A stretch of 64,000 nucleotides of DNA from contig NZ_JAAAJC010000001.1 in NCBI RefSeq assembly GCF_009900715.1, positions 1,043,216 through 1,107,215 on the forward strand, read 5' to 3'. The notes below the pieces were generated by a model. That model was not told where the DNA came from. It searched no databases and saw only the letters and a list, made by a program, of their open reading frames with translations. Numbering within the stretch: the first letter of the stretch is position 1; each line of letters begins with the position of its first letter. This document shows, piece after piece, positions 36,142 through 44,260 of the stretch. The DNA comes from Halococcus salsus (lineage in GTDB: Archaea > Halobacteriota > Halobacteria > Halobacteriales > Halococcaceae). The translations under genes and the position numbers were made by a program.

Positions 36142-36169
36142 TAATACTTTTGGTCGCCATCGTAATACT
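36142..36169. promoter_or_regulatory. Direct repeats between nikM and nikR (promoter/operator)
   Basis: The heptamer TAATACT occurs at 36142-36148 and again at 36163-36169, 21 bp apart (two turns of the helix). The first copy lies about 31-37 nt upstream of the NikM start on the minus strand, where a TATA box is expected. The spacing suits a dimeric or tetrameric ribbon-helix-helix regulator such as NikR. Confidence 0.5.
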
Positions 36170-36238
36170 GGATGGTGTGACATCGTTTCGACATCGTAGT
36201 ACCCAGCGACCGACCGGCTGCTCGGGAGGCATCGAGTC

Positions 36239-36655
36239 GTGAGCGAGGAGATCGAGCGGATGAGCGTCACGCTTCCGCCAAGCCTCCTCGACGAGTTCGA
36301 CACCGTCGTGGACGTCGGCGAGTACGACAGCCGGTCCGAGGCGACGAGGGACGCCCTCCGCGCGTTCGTCACCGAGTTCAACCAGCAGACCGACCTCTCC
36401 GGGGCCCTCAGCGGGACGGTGGTCGTGCTCTACGAACACGACCACAGCGGTGTGAGCGACGCGATGACCGAGCTCCAGCACGACTTCACCGAGACGATCA
36501 TCGCGGTCCACCACGTCCACCTCAGCGACCACCTCTGTCTGGAGTCGATCGCCGTCGACGGAACCGGGGAGCGGATCGAGGCGTTGCTGTCCCGGATCCG
36601 GCCGCTGAAGGGCGTCCACCAGGTCAAACTCACCGTCGTCGAGGCGGACCGATAG
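36239..36655 (+). CDS. nikR: Nickel-responsive transcriptional regulator NikR
   Basis: A 138-residue repressor. Residues 1-50 are the ribbon-helix-helix DNA-binding domain (RMSVTLPPSLLDEFD) and the rest is an ACT-like metal-binding domain. The four nickel ligands of E. coli NikR (His76, His87, His89, Cys95) appear with identical spacing as His81, His92, His94 and Cys100 (HHVHLSDHLC). It should shut off the adjacent transporter when nickel is plentiful. GTG start at 36239 with GGGAGG 9-14 nt upstream. Divergent from nikM. Confidence 0.93.
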   Translation: MSEEIERMSVTLPPSLLDEFDTVVDVGEYDSRSEATRDALRAFVTEFNQQTDLSGALSGTVVVLYEHDHSGVSDAMTELQHDFTETIIAVHHVHLSDHLCLESIAVDGTGERIEALLSRIRPLKGVHQVKLTVVEADR

Positions 36656-36699
36656 CGACGGGGTAGTGAAATATGCCGTCTCCGGACGGTCTCGAACGA

Positions 36700-36912
36700 C
36701 TACTCGTCGTCGTCGATGATGCGGTAGATCTTGATCCCGCTTCGCTTCCCGACGGGTGTCCGCGACCCGGGTCTGAGGAAGTAGTGGTCGTCGGTGAGGT
36801 CGATGGTGTACTCCCCGCCGGCGTCGTAGGCCTTGAACTTCCCCGGTTCGAGGGTTTCGAGCGTCTCCACGGTGTCCACCAGTTCGGTTTTCTCGCTGTC
36901 GAAAGGTTGCAT
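36700..36912 (-). CDS. Uncharacterised 70-residue haloarchaeal protein
   Basis: A small acidic soluble protein (MQPFDSEKTELVDTVETLET...) with a beta-rich middle (GEYTIDLTDDHYFLRPGSRT) and an Asp/Glu tail. The fold might be a small SH3-like or OB-like barrel, but I recognise no family. Convergent with nikR and transcribed toward it. The preceding A/T-rich TTTAAGATAC at 36938-36947 could be its promoter. Confidence 0.6.
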   Translation of the reverse strand: MQPFDSEKTELVDTVETLETLEPGKFKAYDAGGEYTIDLTDDHYFLRPGSRTPVGKRSGIKIYRIIDDDE

Positions 36913-36987
36913 TGGTGTCCTCTATCGGTGTCACGGCCTTTAAGATACTGGTCCCTGGCCCGCCGGTCGCCCGCGACGCGCCGTCGG

Positions 36988-37722
36988 TCAGTCGTCCGTC
37001 GCGGGGTCGTGGAGAACGAACTCGATCCGATCGACGTTCGCGCCCTTCGAGGTCCGGTCGGTGATCTGGATCTCGCCGAGTTCGGCCAGGGAGTCGACGT
37101 GGGTGCCGCCGCAGGGACAAACGTCGATGTCGCCGATCGAGACCGCCCGGAGCGGGTCGACGCTCTCGGGGATCAGGTCGAGGTTAGTCCGGCCCTCGGG
37201 CGTCTCCTCTTCGAGCGCCGCCCGCGACCGGTTCTCCTTTCGAACTGGGAGGTCGCGCGCGATGAGGTCGTTCGCGCGCTCCTCGATCGCCCGGAGGTCG
37301 GACTCGTCGAAGTCCGCCGGTTCGAAGTCGATACGGGCGTGGTCGGGGTAGACCTGATTGCCCGCCGTGCTCGCGTCGTAGTCGTCGAGGACGACCTTCG
37401 AGACGACGTGCTGGGCGGTGTGGTATCGCATGTGGGCGTGGCGGCGCTCCCAGTCGAGGTCGCCGTGGACCGCGGTTCCCACTTCGGGGACGTCACCGTC
37501 CAGTTCGTGTCGGATCTCGCCGTGGTCCTTGCGGACGTCGACGACGCGCGCCTCGCCGCCGTCCCACGAGAGCGTGCCGTGGTCGGGTGGCTGGCCGCCG
37601 CCCTCCTTGTAGAACAGCGTCCGGTCAAGCACGACGCTCGGGCCGGCCCCGTCGGCGGCGACGACCTCCGCGTCGAACGTGCGCTGGTACTCCCCGGCCG
37701 GGAGGTAGAGCTCCTCGGTCAT
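36988..37722 (-). CDS. alaX: Alanyl-tRNA editing protein AlaX
   Basis: A 244-residue free-standing editing domain that hydrolyses Ser-tRNA(Ala). Zinc ligands are His101 and His105 (HTAQH) and Cys200/His206 in CPCGGTHV. The GGGQPPDHGTL segment is the glycine-rich motif of AlaX-M, the middle-sized type. It stands alone, with its promoter facing the membrane-protein gene at 37838. Confidence 0.92.
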   Translation of the reverse strand: MTEELYLPAGEYQRTFDAEVVAADGAGPSVVLDRTLFYKEGGGQPPDHGTLSWDGGEARVVDVRKDHGEIRHELDGDVPEVGTAVHGDLDWERRHAHMRYHTAQHVVSKVVLDDYDASTAGNQVYPDHARIDFEPADFDESDLRAIEERANDLIARDLPVRKENRSRAALEEETPEGRTNLDLIPESVDPLRAVSIGDIDVCPCGGTHVDSLAELGEIQITDRTSKGANVDRIEFVLHDPATDD

Positions 37723-37807
37723 GGGCCCGATCCGCGCCGGATAAGTATGGGTGTTCGCTCTCGAACGAGCCCCTTGGGCCCGGGGGTCTGACGACCGTCT
37801 GACGTGG

Positions 37808-37816
37808 TTTTATATA
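37808..37816 (+). promoter_or_regulatory. Promoter of the gene at 37838
   Basis: TTTTATATA ends about 22 nt before ATG 37838, the usual spacing of an archaeal TATA box in a leaderless gene. Confidence 0.6.
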
Positions 37817-37837
37817 CCCATCTTTCCACACGGGAGT

Positions 37838-38203
37838 ATGTCGCGTCGTTACCCGGGTACGGGGTCGTCGCGGGTCCCCGTCGTCGGGGCCCTCGGACGC
37901 ACTGATTCGGTCGATCGAGCGAGCGTCGTCGGCAGCGCACCGGTGATCGCCGGCACGGGATTCGTGCTGAGCCGTGCGGTCGCCATGGTCGTCGCCGGCG
38001 GCTCGGGGCTGACGTTCCTCTGGGGACTGGTCATCGGCCTCGGGTTCGCCACCGCCGGCGTCGTGGTGCTGGCGTCGAGCGAACGAACCGGCGACCGGAT
38101 GGGACCGGGTCGGTCGCCAGTCGAACGGATCCCGCTCACGACCGCCGGCGGCGTGCTGTTGCTCTCGCTGCTCACCGGCGTCGTGCTCGGCACCGTACTC
38201 TGA
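37838..38203 (+). CDS. Uncharacterised three-helix membrane protein upstream of the CHAT gene
   Basis: A 121-residue protein. A soluble, basic N-terminus (MSRRYPGTGSSRVPVVG) is followed by hydrophobic segments at about 30-50, 52-78 and 98-120. ATG 37838 has a good TATA box upstream. It precedes the CHAT gene by 132 bp on the same strand. Whether it is a partner or substrate of that protein is untested. No known family. Confidence 0.6.
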   Translation: MSRRYPGTGSSRVPVVGALGRTDSVDRASVVGSAPVIAGTGFVLSRAVAMVVAGGSGLTFLWGLVIGLGFATAGVVVLASSERTGDRMGPGRSPVERIPLTTAGGVLLLSLLTGVVLGTVL

Positions 38204-38335
38204 ACGCCCGCGACGGTCGTAGCCCGGACCGTCCTCGCCACCGAAACCCGTGAATTTTTAACGGTGCGGCGTATCTCGACGCCAGTGACAACGGCGGGAC
38301 CGACGACGGACGAGATGACGATGCGCTGGTGATAG

Positions 38336-40411
38336 ATGGGAACCGTGTTCTTCGAACCCGACGCCGAAGGCGGACTCGCGGTGGTGGACCCGGTAGAGCG
38401 GCACCGATACGTGCTCTCGACACCGGAGTCGGTCACGCCCGAGCCCGCCGAAACGGAGTCGTTCGAACGCCCGGTCGAGGCCGCCGTCTCGGTCCGCACC
38501 AGTTCGTTCTCGCTGCCGAACATCGTACTCGCCACCGTCCGTGACGGAAACGACGTGGTCGCCCACGCCGAACACTTCGCGGACGAGCACCTGCCCGAGG
38601 GAACCTACAGCATCGAGCTGAGCGCCCCGATAAAACTCTACTTCGTGGTCGAGAGCTCGGTGGACCTGACCGCCGACGCCGAACGGATGTCGATCGAGTT
38701 CGGCGAGGAAGCCGACGTATTGGTGGGCGCGCGCTCACACCACGACCGGCCGGCGGCGACGGTGACGACGACGTCGGACCCGGAGCACATGATGCAAGCG
38801 ATTTCGACATTCGGTTCGGCACTCAAGACCACCTCGCCCGAGCGCTCGTATCCGACCCTTCGAGGACACCCACCGACGGTCGAACTCGGCGAGGAGATCG
38901 ATCTCGCGGGGCTCGAACCGCCCGACACTGGGGTGACGATCGAAGTTCCCGCCGACCTCCGGTCGGTGTTCGTGGTCGCGCCGCTAGCGTACTACCTCGG
39001 CGCGCGAGTGGTTCCGGGCGACCCACCCCGAATCCGGACCGAGACGGGATTCGAGTACGAACTGGACGGCCCTGCCGGCTTCGAGACCACCGTCGAACGC
39101 ACCCTCAAGCGCGTCTTCTTCCTCGACTGTCTCTGCCGGTCCGAGGGTCGGTCGCCGGTCGACCTCCACGAGCGGTCGGCGCTGGAGTCGACGCTGGGGC
39201 TCGATTTCGGCGCGCTCTACGACCGTCCGCTGGCGGCCCGGCTCGAAGCCGCCCTCGACATCCCCTACGAAACCATCGAGCCACACCTTCCCCAGTGGAA
39301 GCTCACCGCCCACGTCGAACCGACCCCCGACAGCGTCGAGATGCTCCCCTTCCTCGTCGACGACCTCGCCGTCGTTCGGTCGCCGCACACCCACGAGGTC
39401 GCGGTCTCGAACGTCTGGGCCGCCACGCTCGACGAGTTCCTTCGGGGGAGCCGTTCCGAGACGAGCCGGGGCGTCGCCGCCAGCTCTACCGACCCTCCAC
39501 AGTTCGTCCGGCTCGCGGCGGCGGACTCGCTCGAACAGGCGTGGATCGGCGACGGCACGCCGCTGGGCGCGAGCAAGGCCACGACTGAAGCCCATCGGAA
39601 CCGACTCGACCGCACGCCGACCGAGGGCGACAGCACCGTGCGAGTGGTCTGCAACAATGCCGAGATGGGCGAGGAACAGGGGCTGGTCGATACGATCTAC
39701 GGCGACCGCGACCTCCCGTTCGACGTCGCCGTCGAGCGCGACCTCACCGTCGACGAACTCCGCGAGGCCCTCGCGGAGCGAACCGACCTCCTCCACTACA
39801 TCGGCCACATCGACGGGACCGGTTTCGAGTGTCTCGACGGGGCGCTCGACGCCGCGACGTTGGACTCGGTCGGGGTCGACGCCTTCCTGCTCAACGCCTG
39901 TCAGTCCTACGAGCAGGGGATGAGCCTGATACGGAAGGGTTCCATCGGTGGCATCGTCACCCTCTCCGACGTCTTGAACCGGAACGCGGTGGCGATGGGC
40001 CGGGCGTTCGCGGGGTTGCTCAACGCCGGCTTCCCGCTGCGGGCCGCCCTCGAGATCGCCCGCGACGAGATCATCGTCGGCGGCCAGTACCTCGTGGTCG
40101 GGGACGGTGGGTTCACCATCGCTCACGCCGAGAGCGGGACGCCGAACCTCTACGTGGCCGAGCGGGCGGACGACGGGCTCCGGGTCGAACACCGGACCTA
40201 CCCGACGGCCGAGCGCGGGATGGGGAGCCTCTTCGTCCCCTGCGTCGACGGCGAGAGCGAGTACCACCTCTCGTCGGGGACGGTCAGGACGTTCGAGTGC
40301 TCGGTCGCCGAGCTCGAACGGCTGCTGGCGGCCGAGGGGGTCCCGGCGAAGGTCGACGGCGACCTCCACTGGGACGGCCGGTTCGTGGCGGCCGACTACG
40401 GACCCGAGTAA
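38336..40411 (+). CDS. CHAT domain protease-like protein
   Basis: A 691-residue protein with a C-terminal CHAT (caspase-HetF associated with TPRs) domain, about residues 440-640. The caspase-type pair is visible: His491 in DLLHYIGHIDG and Cys522 in FLLNACQSYEQG, with IGGIVTLSDVLNRNAVAMGRA after it. The N-terminal 430 residues are a beta-rich region without TPRs that I cannot assign. Haloarchaea carry a distinctive CHAT family of this size and function unknown. Bacterial CHAT enzymes include separase-like and Craspase proteases that act in defence and cell death. An A/T-rich AATTTTTAA at 38253-38261 may be the promoter. The regulator TbsP follows. Confidence 0.85.
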   Translation: MGTVFFEPDAEGGLAVVDPVERHRYVLSTPESVTPEPAETESFERPVEAAVSVRTSSFSLPNIVLATVRDGNDVVAHAEHFADEHLPEGTYSIELSAPIKLYFVVESSVDLTADAERMSIEFGEEADVLVGARSHHDRPAATVTTTSDPEHMMQAISTFGSALKTTSPERSYPTLRGHPPTVELGEEIDLAGLEPPDTGVTIEVPADLRSVFVVAPLAYYLGARVVPGDPPRIRTETGFEYELDGPAGFETTVERTLKRVFFLDCLCRSEGRSPVDLHERSALESTLGLDFGALYDRPLAARLEAALDIPYETIEPHLPQWKLTAHVEPTPDSVEMLPFLVDDLAVVRSPHTHEVAVSNVWAATLDEFLRGSRSETSRGVAASSTDPPQFVRLAAADSLEQAWIGDGTPLGASKATTEAHRNRLDRTPTEGDSTVRVVCNNAEMGEEQGLVDTIYGDRDLPFDVAVERDLTVDELREALAERTDLLHYIGHIDGTGFECLDGALDAATLDSVGVDAFLLNACQSYEQGMSLIRKGSIGGIVTLSDVLNRNAVAMGRAFAGLLNAGFPLRAALEIARDEIIVGGQYLVVGDGGFTIAHAESGTPNLYVAERADDGLRVEHRTYPTAERGMGSLFVPCVDGESEYHLSSGTVRTFECSVAELERLLAAEGVPAKVDGDLHWDGRFVAADYGPE

Positions 40412-40714
40412 GTACAGCTGTTGGTCGCCGAGGGGTCTCGTCGCGCGAGCGCCGTGGTCGGTTCGACACCGGACTGGGAACGGGCTCCCGACACCGACCC
40501 TCGTTCGTCCGACATAGCGGGCGGAGCGACGACCAACGGATTCATAAGCGTTGTTGATCCTTTCGAACAGGATCCCCCGTGGTCCCCGAGGACGAACGAG
40601 CGGTTTTTATCCGAAATTTATGCACGATTCGGGTTACGGTTCCGGAAAATCCGGGCATTTCAGACCGGGATGGCCAGTGAAATTAAATACCGCGAACGCC
40701 TAGTGGTCAGTCGC
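40412..40714 (+). promoter_or_regulatory. Intergenic control region before tbsP
   Basis: About 300 bp without a gene. AATTAAAT at 40681-40688 is a TATA box 27-34 nt before the tbsP ATG. CCGGA-AAA-TCCGG at 40642-40654 is a perfect inverted repeat just upstream of it and could be an operator, for example for autoregulation. A second A/T-rich patch (GGTTTTTATCCGAAATTTAT, 40603-40622) may hold another promoter. Nothing else is recognisable in 40412-40600. Confidence 0.5.
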
Positions 40715-41551
40715 ATGAGTTCCCAGAACCTGATCGAGACGGACGTTGCGAACATCTACCGCGCCGCGCTCGCCGACGCGGCCGGCGAGTCGTTCGTGGT
40801 CGCGGCGTCGGCGACGTCGGTCGAACGCCTGGTGTCGGTGCTCGACGACCTCGACGACCCGCCGACGGTTCGGCTGTTCGCCCGCGAGGACACGTTGAAG
40901 ACGGTGATGGACGACTTCATCGTGGCCAGCACCGCCGCCGACCTCATCGAGAACGAAACCCTCTCGCTCCGCATCGCCGACGGCGACGGCATGAGCCCGC
41001 TGGTGATCACCGAGGGGACGGTGTTCTCGGTCGTCACCGCGGGTGGACGGGTTGCCGGGCTCGCCACCGACGACGAGACGTTCAGCGAGACCGCCCGCGA
41101 GGAGTACGCGGACGCGTGGGCGGACGCCGCCCCCTACACGCTCCGGACCCCGCCGCTCTCGCGCGTGCGAGCGACGATGGAGGAGTCGTTCGGCCCCGAG
41201 ATGGTGGCCGATTTCGACGGGGTGCTGGCCTCGCTCGACACCGCACGCGGCGGCGACGACGGGCTCGACGAGGTCACGATCAGCCTGCTCGTCGCGGCCA
41301 AGAACGAGGAGCTCCTCTACGACATCTCGAAGTGGGGCGAGGACACCGGCGTGGCGAGCAAGGCCACGTTCTCGCGAACCAAGACCCGGCTCGAAGAGAT
41401 GGACCTGATCCACACCACGAAGGTCCCGATCGACGTCGGTCGACCACGGCTCCGGCTCCTGCTCGGCGACGAGCGCCTCGCCGACGCCGACGCCGACGAG
41501 CTCGCGTCGGTCGCCGGGGGGCTCCTCTCGGCGAACGGTGCGGCCGCCTGA
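40715..41551 (+). CDS. tbsP: Transcriptional regulator TbsP (DUF5821)
   Basis: A 278-residue regulator. The N-terminal two thirds is a ligand- or protein-binding domain. The C-terminus is a winged helix: LLVAAKNEELLYDISKWGED, SKATFSRTKTRLEEM and IDVGRPRLRLLLG. It closely resembles Haloferax volcanii TbsP, which together with TrmB controls glycolytic/gluconeogenic genes such as gapII. Leaderless start at 40715; longer frames to 40421 lie in the promoter region and are rejected. Located directly behind the CHAT gene. Confidence 0.78.
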   Translation: MSSQNLIETDVANIYRAALADAAGESFVVAASATSVERLVSVLDDLDDPPTVRLFAREDTLKTVMDDFIVASTAADLIENETLSLRIADGDGMSPLVITEGTVFSVVTAGGRVAGLATDDETFSETAREEYADAWADAAPYTLRTPPLSRVRATMEESFGPEMVADFDGVLASLDTARGGDDGLDEVTISLLVAAKNEELLYDISKWGEDTGVASKATFSRTKTRLEEMDLIHTTKVPIDVGRPRLRLLLGDERLADADADELASVAGGLLSANGAAA

Positions 41552-41568
41552 GGTCCGTTCTCGACGGG

Positions 41569-41742
41569 CTACCCGAGTACGACCGGGATCCCGAAGACGA
41601 CCACCAACCCGATCAGCAACACGACGAACCCGATCCCCGCCGCCCGCGCCGAGAACGGGCTCATCGGGGCGGTCTCCCGGGGGTCGTCCGCCGCGTTCGA
41701 GGCCAGTCCGCCGCCGGTCGTCGTCGTCATGTTGTCGTCCAT
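41569..41742 (-). CDS. Small single-helix membrane protein
   Basis: A 57-residue protein with a polar N-terminus (MDDNMTTTTGGG) and one C-terminal helix (GIGFVVLLIGLVVVFGIPVV). A second Met four codons on (41730) is also possible. Haloarchaea have many such short proteins with an ETAPMSPF-like stretch before the helix. Divergent from hisF; function unknown. Confidence 0.6.
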   Translation of the reverse strand: MDDNMTTTTGGGLASNAADDPRETAPMSPFSARAAGIGFVVLLIGLVVVFGIPVVLG

Positions 41743-41825
41743 GCCGGGGGCGAGGGGTGGGGGGAGTAAGTGCTTCGCGGTGACGGCAGGGCTTTTACCG
41801 CCGGTCGCCGACCATCCGGTATCGA

Positions 41826-42638
41826 ATGCTGACAAAGCGCATCATTCCCTGTATCGACGTCGACCTCGACGAGGACGGCGAGCCAGCGGTCTACACCGGC
41901 GTGAACTTCGAGGACCTGACCTACTCCGGCGACCCGGTCGAGATGGCCCGGGAGTACAACGCCGCCGGCGCGGACGAGTTCGTCTTCCTCGACATCACCG
42001 CCTCGGCCGACGGCCGCGCGACGATGCTCGACGTCGTGTCGCGGGTGGCCGACGAGGTGTTCATCCCCCTGACCGTGGGCGGCGGTATTCGGACTCGGGA
42101 CGACATCAAGGAGACGCTTCGGGCGGGGGCGGACAAGGTCTCGATCAACACGGCGGCGCTCGACAGACCCGAACTCATCACGGAGGGGGCGGCGGCCTTC
42201 GGGAACCAGTGTATCGTGATCTCGGTCGACGCCCGTCGACGGTTCGACGGCGAGGGCGACCACTATACGACCGTGGACGGCGAGTCGTGCTGGTTCGAGT
42301 GTACGGTGAAGGGCGGGCGCGAGGGCACCGGCGTCGACGTCGTGACGTGGGCGCGCGAGGCCGAGGACCGAGGGGCGGGCGAACTGTTCGTCAACTCGAT
42401 CGACGCCGACGGCACGAAGGACGGCTACGACGTTCCGCTCACGCGAGCGGTCTGTGAGACCGTCTCGACACCGGTGATCGCCTCCTCGGGCTGTGGCGGA
42501 CCCGGCGACATGGACGAGGTGTTCACCGAGGCGGGCGCGGACGCTGCGCTCGCGGCTTCTATCTTTCACTTCGGCGAGTACTCCATCGGGGAGGTCAAGG
42601 AGTACCTCGCCGACCACGACGTTCCGGTCCGGCGTTAG
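41826..42638 (+). CDS. hisF: Imidazole glycerol phosphate synthase cyclase subunit HisF
   Basis: A 270-residue TIM barrel that with HisH converts PRFAR and ammonia to imidazole glycerol phosphate and AICAR in histidine biosynthesis. Catalytic Asp11 (PCIDVD) and Asp135 (ISVDARR) are present, and phosphate loops LTVGGGIRT and [10 protein letters not shown] are complete. The loop after strand 1 has a short haloarchaeal insertion ([13 protein letters not shown]), so the usual lysine of that loop is absent. Stands alone; no other his gene is in the window. Confidence 0.95.
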   Translation: MLTKRIIPCIDVDLDEDGEPAVYTGVNFEDLTYSGDPVEMAREYNAAGADEFVFLDITASADGRATMLDVVSRVADEVFIPLTVGGGIRTRDDIKETLRAGADKVSINTAALDRPELITEGAAAFGNQCIVISVDARRRFDGEGDHYTTVDGESCWFECTVKGGREGTGVDVVTWAREAEDRGAGELFVNSIDADGTKDGYDVPLTRAVCETVSTPVIASSGCGGPGDMDEVFTEAGADAALAASIFHFGEYSIGEVKEYLADHDVPVRR

Positions 42639-42681
42639 CGGTCCATCCGCATCGTCGAACGCCGGATCGAGTCATGCCGGT

Positions 42682-42909
42682 TCACTCGGTCAACGGAAGC
42701 ACGATCCCGAACAGCAGCACCGAGAGGAAGGCGACGACGATCCCGAGCGCCTCGCTGTCGACCAGTAGCTGTTCCTCCCAGCCGGGGAACGGACCGACGA
42801 GCGGTTGGAGGAGGACCAGCCCGAGGACGCCGAGCGCGAACAGCCCGACGCCGAGGCCGAAGCCGCCTTTCGTGAGCCGTTCGTAGTCGAGGTCGCCGTA
42901 GCGCGCCAT
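42682..42909 (-). CDS. Small two-helix haloarchaeal membrane protein
   Basis: A 75-residue protein starting MARYGDLDYERLTKGGF, with helices GLGVGLFALGVLGLVLL and GIVVAFLSVLLFGIVLPL around a short loop. The start motif YGDLDY..LTK is one I have seen repeatedly in haloarchaeal small membrane proteins; the family is uncharacterised. The 42910-43017 extension of the frame is rejected because it overlaps the divergent gene at 42995. Convergent with hisF. Confidence 0.65.
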   Translation of the reverse strand: MARYGDLDYERLTKGGFGLGVGLFALGVLGLVLLQPLVGPFPGWEEQLLVDSEALGIVVAFLSVLLFGIVLPLTE

Positions 42910-42994
42910 CGTGTGGGGACCACGACCGCTATCGAATATAGTCGTTTCGTCGCGAAACACAACGGCTTTGCGTCGGGGTGGGGACGGGGTGGTC

Positions 42995-43231
42995 ATGTTC
43001 GAAGCCCTCATCGGCACCGCCGCCGAGGCGGGGACCGTCGCGGTGCGGGCGGCCGTCGCGGTCGTCGCCGCGTTCGCGGGCGTGTTCGTCGAGCTGAACG
43101 GTCTCCGGACCCTCGGAGCCGGCGATCAGGTCGCCGGAGTCTGGATGGCGGCCGTCGGCTGTCTGTTGCTCGTGGTCTGTGTCGTCCTCGCGCGCGACCT
43201 GGTGCGTGGCGTCGGAAGCTCGACCAGCTAA
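42995..43231 (+). CDS. Small two-helix membrane protein
   Basis: A 78-residue hydrophobic protein (AVRAAVAVVAAFAGVFVELN and GVWMAAVGCLLLVVCVVLA). Divergent from the previous gene. Start ATG 42995 follows GGGACGGGGTGG, a weak ribosome site. No family recognised. Confidence 0.55.
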   Translation: MFEALIGTAAEAGTVAVRAAVAVVAAFAGVFVELNGLRTLGAGDQVAGVWMAAVGCLLLVVCVVLARDLVRGVGSSTS

Positions 43232-43239
43232 CGACCGCT

Positions 43240-43359
43240 TTACGGCAGGCGGTCGACGTTGACCTCCATCGTCCCGGGGAACCGTCGGAGCCGTGCGTAG
43301 ACGACCACTCCGAGCCCGAGGCCGGCGGCGACGCCGACGAAGAAGACGAGTTCGTTCAT
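43240..43359 (-). CDS. Very small membrane protein (39 residues)
   Basis: A single N-terminal helix (MNELVFFVGVAAGLGLGVVV) followed by a short basic and then acidic tail. The ATG overlaps the stop of the zinc-ribbon gene upstream (ATGA 43356-43359), so the two form a coupled pair. The coupling and the clean membrane segment make a real product likely. Confidence 0.5.
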   Translation of the reverse strand: MNELVFFVGVAAGLGLGVVVYARLRRFPGTMEVNVDRLP

Positions 43360-43520
43360 GCGGGCGGCGGTCCCGTTCGGGTGTCCTCGACCGAGCGAAG
43401 CTTCGATTCGCCGCAGCTCGGACAGCCGCTCGCACCGATCCGGTATCGGTTCCCGCTGCCGTCGAGCGCGGTGATACAGAACTCGCCGCAGTCGGAACAC
43501 TGCATCAGGTCTCGTCTCAT
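43356..43520 (-). CDS. Small zinc-ribbon protein
   Basis: A 54-residue protein with CSDCGEFC and CPSCGE, two CxxC knuckles about 28 residues apart, i.e. a rubredoxin-like/zinc-ribbon fold. ATG 43520 or 43505 may start it; longer reading to 43676 is unlikely. It overlaps the membrane peptide gene downstream. Function unknown; haloarchaeal genomes hold many such mini-proteins. Confidence 0.6.
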   Translation of the reverse strand: MRRDLMQCSDCGEFCITALDGSGNRYRIGASGCPSCGESKLRSVEDTRTGPPPA

Positions 43521-43815
43521 ACCCGACACACGCGGCTCGGTACTAAGGGGGCGAGCCATCCCCGTCCCGAAAGTGGAAGTGCCGGAGGGGACGGGGGTGG
43601 CACGAACGAGCCGCCGGACGACCGTTGCGCCCGAAAGAACGGTGGCGGTCGTCCCGCCAGCGGTGCCGTACACCACGTAGCGGCGGCGCGAATGTGGTCC
43701 CGGTCGTCTGGAGAGACGCTCTCCGCTTCGATATCGCCATCCTCAGAGAGGGGACGTTCACTTTCACTCCGGCGTTGCCGCCGGCTTATCCCGCCGAATC
43801 CCCTCGTGTGATCCA

Positions 43816-44208
43816 ATGAGCACGACCACATCGTACGACGACGCGCTCGCGACGCGACCGTTCAAGCACGCGATCGACAGGCGCGACCGGCGGGCGCTCT
43901 CCGAGCGGCTGGTCGTCCTCGAACACGGGCCGGGTATCTACGAGGTCTACAGCGAGGACGGCACCGAGTACCTCGTGGACATCCGAACCCCGTCGTGTAC
44001 CTGTCCGGACTTCATGTACCGCGAGGCTGATTGCAAGCACATCCGTCGCGCCCGGATCGAAGCCGGCGAGCACGACCTCGACTCGCTCGCCGCGACGGTC
44101 GAGGAAACCATCGGGAAACTCGACGACCACATCGCGAACCTCGCCGCGCAGCGTGCCGAGCTCGTGCGTCTCCAGCGCGACATCGAGCGGTTCGCTGACG
44201 ACGCCTAA
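43816..44208 (+). CDS. SWIM zinc-finger protein
   Basis: A 130-residue protein with a SWIM domain: Cys61-x-Cys63-x9-Cys73-x-His75 (CTCPDF..CKHI). SWIM domains bind nucleic acid or protein and in archaea often pair with recombination or regulatory proteins. The C-terminal 45 residues form an acidic helix that could be a coiled coil. Monocistronic; ATG follows a TATA-poor region. Confidence 0.82.
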   Translation: MSTTTSYDDALATRPFKHAIDRRDRRALSERLVVLEHGPGIYEVYSEDGTEYLVDIRTPSCTCPDFMYREADCKHIRRARIEAGEHDLDSLAATVEETIGKLDDHIANLAAQRAELVRLQRDIERFADDA

Positions 44209-44260
44209 ACCAGTCTCCGGCGTCTTCACCACCGATTCGACGGCGACAGCCGGTGTCCGG

